A stretch of 64,000 nucleotides of DNA from Zizania palustris (Eukaryota > Streptophyta > Magnoliopsida > Poales > Poaceae), in assembly GCA_019279435.1 (NCBI GenBank), contig JAAALK010000289.1:46937164-47001163 (forward strand), given 5' to 3'. This document shows, one piece after another, positions 55,901-64,000 of this stretch (positions are counted from its first letter, which is position 1; the number at the start of each line of letters is the position of its first letter). The notes beneath the pieces were generated by a model. It did not search any database and had not been told where the DNA came from. It saw only the letters and a program-made list of their open reading frames with translations. The translations under genes were made by a program, and so were the position numbers.

Positions 55901-57150
55901 GGATAATTGTGGGACAAAGGAAACAATAGGTATAGAAAATTTTGAGTTGAAAAGTGAACCCTGATGAGTTATATGACAAGAAGTATCATCAGTTGTCTGA
56001 ATCGAGGCTCCATCGGTAACTAGCTTGCAATCTGCTAACTAGGACTGATCTAATATCACATGAAAAGAAGCACCTGAATCAAGAATCCATGAAGCTTGAG
56101 AGGTACTGACTAGAGCAGTAGTGGCAATGGAGACTCAACCTCTATAGGTGGTTGATGTACCACGTCCACGAGCTGCTCTATGAGCATGATACTCAGGCAA
56201 CTTTTTTGAGAAGTGAGTGAAGCAATTCTCAGAGCGATGACCAATCTTCTTACAATGCTCTCTAAGGGGTTGCCAACACATTGTGAATCATTAGCATAGA
56301 AGGAACATTCAAGGACTTGAGCCAAAACTCTTTAGCAATCAGGTCAGACAAAGCTTGTTCCATGGTTAGGTTGGTAGAAGTGTGAAGCAATCTTGTGCAA
56401 ATAGCCTCAAAATCAGAGCATATGCCCATAATAAAACGATATGTAAGAAATTTCTCCATCAAAGTGTGAGTACACTGCTCTGCTTCTCATTTTGGTATCA
56501 TAGACACTAGAGGTCCCATCAACCGATCAAAGGCTAAAAAATACTCATCAATGGTCATGTCATTCTGTTCTATCACATGAATTTATTGCATAAGAGTATG
56601 TAAGAGAACACCACTATCTTGAATATAGCGTTGCCTTAAAAGGACCATTTCTTTTTTACTGTCTTAAACTTGGCCAAACTTATGATCATGAATTGTTTTA
56701 TGCTATTAACAATGGCTGCCAATACTTTACCATCATTAATTTTCTATTTTCTAATATCACCCATACTGTTATTATCTGAAGGTGAATCATTACTCAAATA
56801 AAAGCTAATTCATGACCTCTCAATGCAGTTTCTATTAAAAAAGCCCATTCTCGATAATTTTTACAATCAAGAGTAATGCTAATAACAATTGTACTAGGCT
56901 GATGGGCTAAGACATACTGAGAAGTCAAAACTAGAAATTACTACCAACTAAAGATTATGAATAAGATACTCGAATCTACCGGCTTCACGAATGCCAAAAA
57001 ATTGATTTCAATGTAGCTCATGGAGGGGAATAACCTCTTCAAAAACAGAGCAATGAGCTTCAGCCTTTCAAAATAGCACTAAGTTTGTGTGGAACAAGCT
57101 TGTACTTGTCCACTGTGTAGCAAACTTGGACATATAGGAATGATGATAGT
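52908..57150 (-). pseudogene. copia gag-pol, multiply broken
   Basis: From right to left on the minus strand: gag (FLAFDRLMGPLVSM near 56520; MEKFLTYRFIMGICSDFEAI near 56460), knuckle HCKKIGHRSENC (near 56230), protease WILDSGASFHV (near 56080), integrase zinc site HHRLGH (near 55665) and core VFCSNSGGEYLSHSFRQFL (near 55290), RT YKARLVARGFQSTQDLDYDE (54370-54440), LYVDDML (near 54020) split by the MITE from ITGDDVEHASKV (53830-53863), FLGIQVLHTTRGYYISQSKY (near 53740), RNase H remains and the tail KHIGVDVSIRSHCHQK (53040-53090). Frameshifts and stops are frequent. Inactive. Confidence 0.88.
53868..54012. mobile_element. Mutator-like MITE, copy 2, inside copia RT
   Basis: About 145 bp related to 61968-62113 in inverse orientation: GGGTTAATTTATTCTGTGCC at left, GCATGTGAGTAATTTTCC at right, with the same interior blocks (CACGGTTTGCCAATATG). 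It lies right after the RT codons for YVDDML. Flanks share only ATCA, so the TSD is eroded or rearranged. Confidence 0.8.
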
Positions 57151-57476
57151 AGTAGAAGGTTCATTGCATGGGGCTCCACGACAAGCTTGGTCTCCACGAC
57201 GAACGACAACCTCTGCTCGGCCACTTGGGAGCGCACGAGGCTAGTGTGGGGGCCTTAACGGAAGGCAGAGAGGACACAACCTCCGCTTGCCCACCACGGG
57301 ATCGCACGGGCCAGTGTAGGTCCCTAGGCGGAGATGGGGACACGAGGAGCAACCACACAGAAGAGGAGCAACCACACAAAATAGGAAACACAGAGGAGTT
57401 GCGCGACATGCGGAGAATAAGGAACCGTTGCGATGATGACGACGACGAAAACCCTAGTTTCCTTTCTTTTATACCA

Positions 57477-57628
57477 TGTAACTTGAGTAAAGTGAATTGA
57501 AAATATTCAATGCAACACATTCAACAGAGTAAAGGGAGAGATATACAAAGGGGAGAAGAGAGGACCGCACAGTTCAAACTCACACACACAATTCTGACTG
57601 CACAGACTACACACAATTATACTTAACA
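57477..57628 (-). repeat. 5' LTR (right) of the downstream copia
   Basis: 152-bp partner of 52761-52913; the primer site flanks it on the left side. Confidence 0.9.
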
Positions 57629-57633
57629 TGGTT

Positions 57634-58019
57634 TTCATTGGCAACTTTGAATTGTACATGTTTTGATATTGGCTAGTTCTAATTTTTTTAGGAGTTGGCT
57701 TGTGCTGCTACTATGCATCTATGTTCCTCAGTTCACTTGATATTTTGCTATGGAAATGTTCATATTACTGCAAGTTGTAGAAAATAACTCATCAATAAAT
57801 GTGCCTTCTAGAGCTTTAATACCAAAGATAGGGAAATTAAGCAATCACTCATCCCTTCTTTGATATTGTTTTTCATCCTTTTCCACTAATGTACCAAGAA
57901 CAAAAATATTCCTCACTGTTTTTAAAGGAATCAACAGGAGAGGCTCCTACTAAGATTCGAATATAGAATAAGGGGGTAGAGTGGGAGAAGAAAATAAGGG
58001 GGTTCGGAGAGAGCTCAAC
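57634..58019. other. spacer between copia and LINE fragment
   Basis: AT-rich DNA; no gene or repeat recognised. Confidence 0.5.
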
Positions 58020-59370
58020 CAACTATGAATGGAGAGTTTAAGAGGTCTAGAGAATCACTAAGACTGGTTTGAAGAGGTTGATGAGGAAGAGGAACTTCCA
58101 AATAGGAAAAGAAGCATAGTCTGAATCAAAGATGCATCTGTTCATGTGAAGCCAAATAGCCCAGATTCCCAACATGACAATCTCCATGAAGAAAGGGTGT
58201 CTGATGGTAGCTTTGTCTTTATCTAGCATGTCTAGTGTGCTGAGAGAGCTGCCCCAATGCATCCCTAGAGAATGCCAACAAAGCACACTGAATTGTGAAT
58301 TGACAGCCAAAGAAAATATGTTGAGAGCACTCTTCAATGCCCAAGTGATAGAGCATACAACAAAGGTCCTAAGGAAAAACTAGGATTTTTCCCCTTGAGA
58401 ATGTTCTTGGTGTTGAGTTGATCCATGACTAGAAGCCAAAAGAAGACTTTGAGTTTGTTATAGCATCTTGCCTTCAAATCCAACTGAACGTAGAATGAGG
58501 CTAGAGTTGCTTGAATTGGTAGTTGTAATATTTATGAGAAGAATATATGGAAGGGCCCTAGATGAAAGACCAAGTGTAAGGGGGAGTTTGTAGGGATGGC
58601 GAGCTGGTCGGTGATGGCTCTAAGATGTGTAAACTCCTGTTGAGCCTCCATGGAGAGAGGCAGGTGGAAGTTTTGAGCAACATTTTGGCGACTGAGAAAA
58701 GTCTTGATGGAGGAGTTGCAAAGCTTAGCAGAGGAAAAAAATCAAGGGAACCATAGCTCAAGGGGGTCACTAGTCCAGTAGTCAGACTAGAAAGCCACAA
58801 AAGAGCCATTCCCAAGGGATGGGCTCGCGATCACACAGTAGTAGTTTGCTAGCTGAAGGATGTCTCTCCACCAACGAGAGCCTTTCGGTGTGGCCAGGTG
58901 AGGCACACAAGAACAACGAGAGTAAAGGGATCTGATCAGATGGACCCACAGAACATCAAGAGAAGAGAAAATTTTAACAAGTTATTTGAGGAGGAGGGCG
59001 ATATTCTATGTGCGCAAATTGATGACCTTGAGCCCTCCTTTTAACTTGGGCTTGCAGACATTCTTCTAGGTGACAAGCAGTGTTGAGCTTGAGTTTATGG
59101 TGGTTCCCCTCCATAAGCATTGTCGCCTGACATGGTCGATGCAATTGATGACACTGATAGGGAGCTTGAAGGTGCACATGGAGTACATCGAAAGGGAGAA
59201 CATAGCAGAGTTGACAATCTGGAGCTTGCCAGCTATGGAGATCCAAAAGGATGTGGCCGAGAGGCGATGCTCAACTCTCTCTCTCTCTCTCTGAGAGAAG
59301 TGAAGTCTTGGAATTTTTGTCTCAAGGTGCCAAGCAGGAAGGCCAAGGTAGGGAAAGTGCAATGATATTG
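58020..59370 (-). pseudogene. LINE reverse transcriptase C-terminal part with zf-RVT region
   Basis: Minus strand: YLGLPAWHLETKIPRLHFSQ, SIAGKLQIVNSAMFSLSMYS, ISVINCIDHVRRQCLWRG, VCKPKLKGGLKVINLRT (59020-59365), then FFWLLVMDQLNTKNILKGKN and CMLYHLGIEECSQHIFFGC (58270-58450). The order matches the post-catalytic RT and zf-RVT parts of plant L1-type ORF2. Stops and frameshifts are scattered through it. The 5' part (endonuclease, YADD) is missing; a CT microsatellite (59273-59294) lies within. No TSD was identified. Confidence 0.82.
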
Positions 59371-59500
59371 TATATAGTTGTTTTTGATGTTGTAATATTT
59401 TACTCTAGGTATCAAACATTGAAGTTTAAATACTTAAATACAATAAAAGGATATTGTATATAGTTTTTTTGATGTTGCAAATAATATCACTGAATATTAT
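59371..59500. repeat. local duplication of an AT-rich block
   Basis: GATATTGTATATAGTTTTTT and TTGATGTTG recur about 88 bp apart (59365-59395 and 59450-59482). Confidence 0.6.
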
Positions 59501-60544
59501 TGTTGACATATGATCAAAAGAAGCCAAAGAGGTTCGATCAAAGATAGTCAAAGAAGCCGATGGAGATAAAAGTGACAAGAAGATAAAGATTATCCAGAAT
59601 CGGTTAGGATTGCTTGGATGATAAGTTTCCCGACTATAAATATATATCCCTTAGGTAAAACACACACAAACCCTATAAACAACTCTTAAGCGCATTGCCA
59701 CCCTTAGCTTTCCAAGGTTAATTCCGGCAGGATTTGACACTCTGACCTGGGCTCCATCATTCCGATCTCCGGCGAAGAGGTGAGTCCCGCCACCCTGACG
59801 ATCGTATCGATTAGGTCAGTGTCCTCACAGTTGCATCAATATGATCTCTTGAGGCCTCAGCTGAAATAGTACGATCGTCAGTTTATCTTGGTATATTGGC
59901 TAGGTCTAAGGCTGCATTAGTTTGATCTCTTAGATTTATGTGATTTAAGTGTGGTAGTATGAGTCTTCATCGATTAGGTTCGACATCTCTTTCTACTGTA
60001 TCTTCTTCATGTTGTATACCGTTCATCTAAATAAAGCGTGCCCGATACTTTGAAGTATTGTTAAGTTCATTGTGACTAGCTATTGTCTTGGTTAGGTCCA
60101 ATCTTGTTATTATGATGATTTTGATGATACATACACGTTATCTGTCATGTTTTATTTATTTCTATCGGAGTACAAGCCGACATGTTATTTTCAATTCAAC
60201 GTTATATTCTATCAGCTATTGGGGAATACTCATTGGCCCATATGCGTAAAGTGCCTATCTTATCGACCGATGGCGCATTCGTCCTGGTCGCTATGCCTTG
60301 GTCATCGGCCTTATGGTCGATTGGCGTTATTCGTTCATGATTGTTTTATCCTCACCACAGTCATCGACTTCAAAGCCTATTGGCTATACTACTAATGTCA
60401 TTTTCTTTATTTCCTTATCAGTTGCAGGGTCAAACTGATTGTCACACCTTGAACCCTTTTTCTAAGATTGTAGGACCTGCACTAGAGCTAAGCAGATCTT
60501 CCAAACCACACGTGAGTCAAAGTGTGACAAAAAATATACCAACA
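59501..60544 (+). mobile_element. solo LTR (1,044 bp)
   Basis: Starts TGTTGACATATGATC, ends ATACCAACA (TG...CA with inverted TGTTG/CAACA), and is flanked by ATTAT (59496-59500 and 60545-60549). No internal retrotransposon sequence adjoins it. TATA-like TATAAATATATATCC at 59636-59650. A second, inverted copy of the same LTR is at 62209-63290. Confidence 0.88.
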
Positions 60545-60549
60545 ATTAT

Positions 60550-61272
60550 ATATGTTTAAAATATTTTTTGATGAAGTGGTTACACATTTTTAAGTGAGTA
60601 TTGAAAAACTATCCATTTTTTGTATTTTGAAGTCCTAAATAAAGCATTATTAAATTTTTGGTTATATATTTTTACCATTCGTTTGACATTGAAATACAAT
60701 AGTGTTTCCTACAAGGCTGGTTCCAAGTTGGGTTGCAAACGAGTGGTTGAAGTTCTATTTGATCGTACCAGCCGTTTCGATTCAAAATTCAAATATAAAT
60801 TTAAAAATTCTTATAAACACTTTGTAGTTTATAATATTTTTAATAAATATTTGAATTTCATTAATTTATAAGAAAAAACATAAAATAAAAAGGAGACCAA
60901 CTGAATAACTTTTGCTATAGCAAGGTAATTGGTCGTTTAGGATAGAACAATTATCGGAAGAGATAAACCTTAGCCAGAATATTTGATGATTTATCATTCT
61001 TAAAAATGATTTTGATTATTTATCATTTTACTCCACAATTATAGATTTAGATGGTTACACATTGTTTTATTCTAGGTGTTACAACTCAAGGGACAAATAA
61101 TCAAACAACATTTTTTAGTGTCAAATCCTCAAAACTCCCTACAAATGTCGGAATATGCATTACATGGTAGGTGTTTTGATTTCATGAATTATATGAAATA
61201 AATTTTATCTGTTTGATTAGGTATATTTGAATAGGATATGTCTAAATTATACTCCCTCTATCCAAAAATCTT
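60550..61272. other. AT-rich spacer ending at a Stowaway-like terminus
   Basis: No gene. TACTCCCTCTATCCAAAAAT at 61250-61269 looks like a Stowaway terminal repeat; its partner end was not located. Confidence 0.5.
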
Positions 61273-61644
61273 CTACCCGAGCATGACGTGGAGCACGCCC
61301 GGGTGGCGCAGGCGCACAAGGCGCGTGGCGTCGACACAGACGAGGTCTAAGAAAGCGTCCTCGGACGCCTTGGAGAGCCCCGCCCGGTTCCGGGCCTCGG
61401 AGAGAGCGCGCTTGCTGAGCACCCAGACGAAGATGATAGGGTAGGGCATGGACGACACCCCCTCTCGCGGGCGCGCCTTGTAGATCCACCACGCGAGGCC
61501 CGAGACCCCCGAGCCGGCTTAGTCCAGCAACTCGTAGTCCTGCAGCGGTCACGAGCCGGTGACCTCCTGCACCATGGTATTCACCGTCTTCTCGATCACC
61601 GCCGATGCCTTTGCTAGCGCTTGCGTAAGCGTCTTCATGTTCAT
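61273..61644 (-). pseudogene. SCY1-like kinase (SCYL2 type) N-terminal fragment
   Basis: The minus strand reads from ATG at 61644: MNMKTLTQALAKASAVIEKT, VNTMVQEVTGS, stop, PLQDYELLD, stop, AGSGVSGLAWWIYKARP, YPIIFVWVLSKRALSEAR, AGLSKASEDAFLDLVC, TRLVRLRHPGVLHVM. This is the start of a plant SCYL2-like pseudokinase, proteins linked to clathrin and trans-Golgi traffic. Two in-frame stops replace sense codons and the match ends after about 120 codons, beside a Stowaway-like end. The GC content contrasts sharply with the AT-rich flank. The C-rich sequence before the ATG (to about 61730) may be its leader. Not functional. Confidence 0.85.
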
Positions 61645-61739
61645 GCGGAGGCGGGGTTGGCGGGGCGGGCAAGGCGGTGGGGTAGGTGGGTAGGGGGCGG
61701 GGTCAGTGGCAGGTAGGGCTACAAAGTGACAGGTGGGGG

Positions 61740-61958
61740 AAATTTTCCTCTGGTGGGCCGAGGTGGGTAAATTCCCAGCCTAGGTGAGGGAAAAATCTCA
61801 GCGCTGGGCCGGGTTTAAATCCTCGAGTGGACTAACCGAACATGGCCTAAAGAAGGGGATTGAGGGGGATTGGGAGGGATTGGATGAGATTTATACTACA
61901 ATCCCCTCTAATCCCTTCAATCCCTTCCTAACCGAACATGCCCTAATGATGATGAGGA
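61740..61958. repeat. inverted AACCGAACATG-type MITE remnant
   Basis: CTAACCGAACATGGCCTAAA (about 61830) and CTAACCGAACATGCCCTAAT (about 61928) flank a GGGGATTGAGGGGGATTGGG stretch and its inverse. It looks like part of a foldback element; edges unclear. Confidence 0.5.
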
Positions 61959-61967
61959 TAAATTTTA

Positions 61968-62113
61968 GGGAAAGTTACTCACATGTCATTATAATTTTTA
62001 AAAATTGCCTACATGCAACTGTCAGTGAATGTGGTGGTCCCTATCTGTGAGTGATACATTGATGACATATTGGCAAACCGTGAAATTTATAATGGCACAG
62101 AAAAAATTAACCC
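61968..62113. mobile_element. 146-bp Mutator-like MITE, copy 3
   Basis: Starts GGGAAAGTTACTCACATG; right end reverse-complemented GGGTTAATTTTTTCTGTGCC. Perfect 9-bp TSD TAAATTTTA (61959-61967 and 62114-62122). Same length as copy 1. Confidence 0.88.
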
Positions 62114-62208
62114 TAAATTTTACCCCACCTCGCCTTGCATATGTATTTTTCCCATGGAGCCCCATTCTCGCTTAATCTGACAGCCTATGGTTTGCGTCGA
62201 TGGGGAAC

Positions 62209-63290
62209 TGTTGGTGCATTTTTGGTCACAGTTTGACACACGTGTGGAATGGGAGATCTGCTTCACTCCAGTACAGGTCCTACGTTCTTAGAGAAAGGAT
62301 TCAAGGCGTGCCAATCAGTTTGACACTGCAACTGATAAGGGAACATAAGATATGACATTAGTAGCATGACCTATTAGCTATCGAGCCGATGATCGTGACG
62401 AGGATTGGATATTCATGGAATATCATGCCGATCGGCCATAAGGCCGATGACCTAAGATGAAGCGATCGGGTGAGCGTGCCATCGACTGATAAGATGAATA
62501 ATGAACCGCGCAGGCCGATGGATGCTTTTTCGATGACTCATAAGATATATCGTGGAATCAATGATAACCCATCGTCTTGTACTCCGACGGAAATAAATAA
62601 AATGTGCTAGATAACAAGTCTATATCATGAAAATCATCACAATAACTAGATCAGACCTAACCAAGACAGTAGCTAGTCACAATGATCTTAATACTATATC
62701 GAAGAATCGGGCATGCTTTATTTAGATGAACGCTATACAACATGAAAGATATACAATAGCAAGAGATGTCAGACTTAACCGATGAAGCCTCAAACTATCA
62801 CACCCAGATCACATCAATCTAAGATATCAAACTGAACTGATGCAGCCTTAGACCTAGCTAATACATCGAGAACAACCGGTGACCGTACTGTTTCAAGGTT
62901 CACCTCAAGAGATCAAACTGAATTGATGCAGCCATGAGGATACTGATCTAATTGGTACAGATGTTGGGGGTGGCGGGACTCACCTTTTCACCGGAGATCG
63001 AAATGATGCAGCCTATCTCCAAGTGCTGAACCCTATCAGAATAAACCTTGGAGACCAAGGGTGGCGATGCGCCGAGTAGTTGATTGATAGAGATATGTGT
63101 TTCTAAGCTAACTAGGGATACATATTTATAGTCCAAAGACTTGCCGTCCAAGTACTCCATCTTAAACAATTCTAGATAATCTCTATCTCCTCTTTCTTGC
63201 ACCTTTTCTTCATCGGCTCCTTTTGCGTTCGATCATCTCATAGCAGCATGGACGAGCTTCCTTGACTTTCTTTGACTAGATTTCTTTGAC
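62209..63290 (-). mobile_element. LTR copy, inverse to 59501-60544, outer end degraded
   Basis: On minus it matches the solo LTR along almost its whole length: GTGAGTCCCGCCACCC, CTTGTACTCCGACGG (inverse), GCATGCTTTATTTAGATGAA (inverse) and the terminal CCAACA (at 62209 on plus as TGTTGG). The other end, near 63200-63290, has diverged and no TSD was found. No internal domains accompany it. Confidence 0.78.
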
Positions 63291-63874
63291 TTTTTGGTTG
63301 GCCGTGCGCCATTCTTAGTGGGTAACGATGCACAATGGATGGTGGTGCAATGATGGGTGGATGATGTGACATCCTATGTGGTGATGGGCGAAAGGAGCGG
63401 TGGTCAGCGCGATGATGCTCTAGCGCGGAAGTAGGCGCACGATAGACTACACGAAGGCAGCGTGGTGGCCTACGCTGTGGATGGCACGGTGGCCTTGGTC
63501 TACACGGGGGATTGCTAAGTAGAGGGGCGACCGATGAGGAGGCGTTGTAGTGTGGGTGAGGGTGCGACTAGCAGTGCGACATGGTCGACGATGCGATGGA
63601 GTCGCCACATACCATGCGACAACGATAGCTGTGATGTGGAAGAAAGAGAATGGGTAGAAAACCTAGGGTTTGGAATTCTAGTGTTATTTTGTAGTCTAGT
63701 TATTGAGCTATTGAGCTAGGTTGTTATTCTGGATTGATTTGAATCGGGTCTCCACAAGGGCCAGATGGGGAGTGAAGGGTAATACTCATCCCTAACAGAT
63801 ATGATAGGGATTGATTTTCCTCGTATGATTCCCTACAGGTAAAAAACGCCTAATATCCTGACTCCTAATGAGGG
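63291..63874. other. unassigned terminal region
   Basis: G-rich, repeat-like sequence (GATGATG/GTGGTG runs, 63320-63620) with no recognised coding region. Confidence 0.4.
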
Positions 63875-63974
63875 AATCATCCACAGGGAATCAGGAAACA
63901 AGTTCTTATTTACATCTCTAATCTAATCATCCACAGGGAATCATGAAACAAGTTCTTATTTACATCTCTAATCT
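63875..63974 (+). repeat. 50-bp tandem duplication
   Basis: Two adjacent 50-bp units starting AATCATCCACAGGGAATCA that differ at a single base (G/T at unit position 20). Confidence 0.95.
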
Positions 63975-64000
63975 AAATTGTTTGATTGCCCTGCATCGCG

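Larger units (their letters stand above)
52761..57628 (-). mobile_element. Ty1/copia retrotransposon downstream of EXO70A
   Basis: LTRs 52761-52913 (153 bp) and 57477-57628 (152 bp) start TGTA and end CTTAACA on plus. The TSD TGGTT is at 52756-52760 and 57629-57633. Minus orientation: primer site TGGTATAAAAG just inside the right LTR and purine tract TTTGAAGGGG next to the left LTR. Gag-pol is complete in layout but has many stops, and a MITE (53868-54012) interrupts RT. Confidence 0.95.

Noticed and set aside
57161..57520. 119-aa minus-strand frame starting in the copia LTR
   Set aside because: Leader of the copia element; no gag similarity in this frame.

Overview
This is a window of plant nuclear DNA, almost certainly from a grass and most likely a rice (Oryza). 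The host genes have GC-rich first exons, CT-rich leaders and GT-AG introns, and the mobile-element families (short-LTR copia, long-LTR gypsy, CACTA, PIF/Harbinger, hAT, Mutator-like MITEs, L1-type LINEs) are those of grass genomes. No rRNA or tRNA gene or CRISPR array was found. The species call is an inference from style, not from a search.

Layout. 1-4562: 3' part of a nearly intact copia element with one in-frame stop. 5033-5552: tail of a LINE flanked by a 10-bp target-site duplication (TSD). 7681-9502: PIF/Harbinger transposase remnants and a deletion derivative. 9926-19804: CACTA transposon whose TNP2-like gene is split by a 3.35-kb solo LTR with TSD CCTAT. 19797-20870: a broken, intronless thioredoxin-reductase copy followed tail-to-tail by a second inverted copy of its 3' end, giving a potential long hairpin. 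22279-24581: a four-exon gene of unknown function (235 aa). 25171-25599, minus: a small secreted Pro/Ser/Gly-rich protein gene. 28326-52418: a complete 12-exon exocyst gene of the EXO70A type (644 aa). 52761-57628: minus-strand copia just downstream of that gene's candidate poly(A) signal. 58020-59370: LINE fragment. 59501-60544 and 62209-63290: two copies of one LTR in opposite orientation, with a broken SCY1-like kinase fragment (61273-61644) between them.

The EXO70A gene is the centrepiece. Its exons join in frame from ATG to stop, although intron 8 (9,760 bp) and intron 9 (10,191 bp) are almost entirely transposons. Removing the elements by their own TSDs leaves about 502 bp and 552 bp. 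Intron 8 holds two LTR elements, each with another LTR element nested inside it. All four are non-autonomous gypsy-like elements reduced to LTRs, priming sites and gag/pol ends. Intron 9 holds one gypsy element carrying a hAT transposon (TSD AGCCCATC) and a truncated copia whose reading frame is fused in frame to the gypsy RNase H.

I found no new enzymatic system. The most unusual items are the inverted thioredoxin-reductase duplication, the copia/gypsy chimeric ORF, the 27-bp satellite expanded in only one LTR of a pair, and a 146-bp Mutator-like MITE family with three copies here, one of which splits the reverse transcriptase of the downstream copia.
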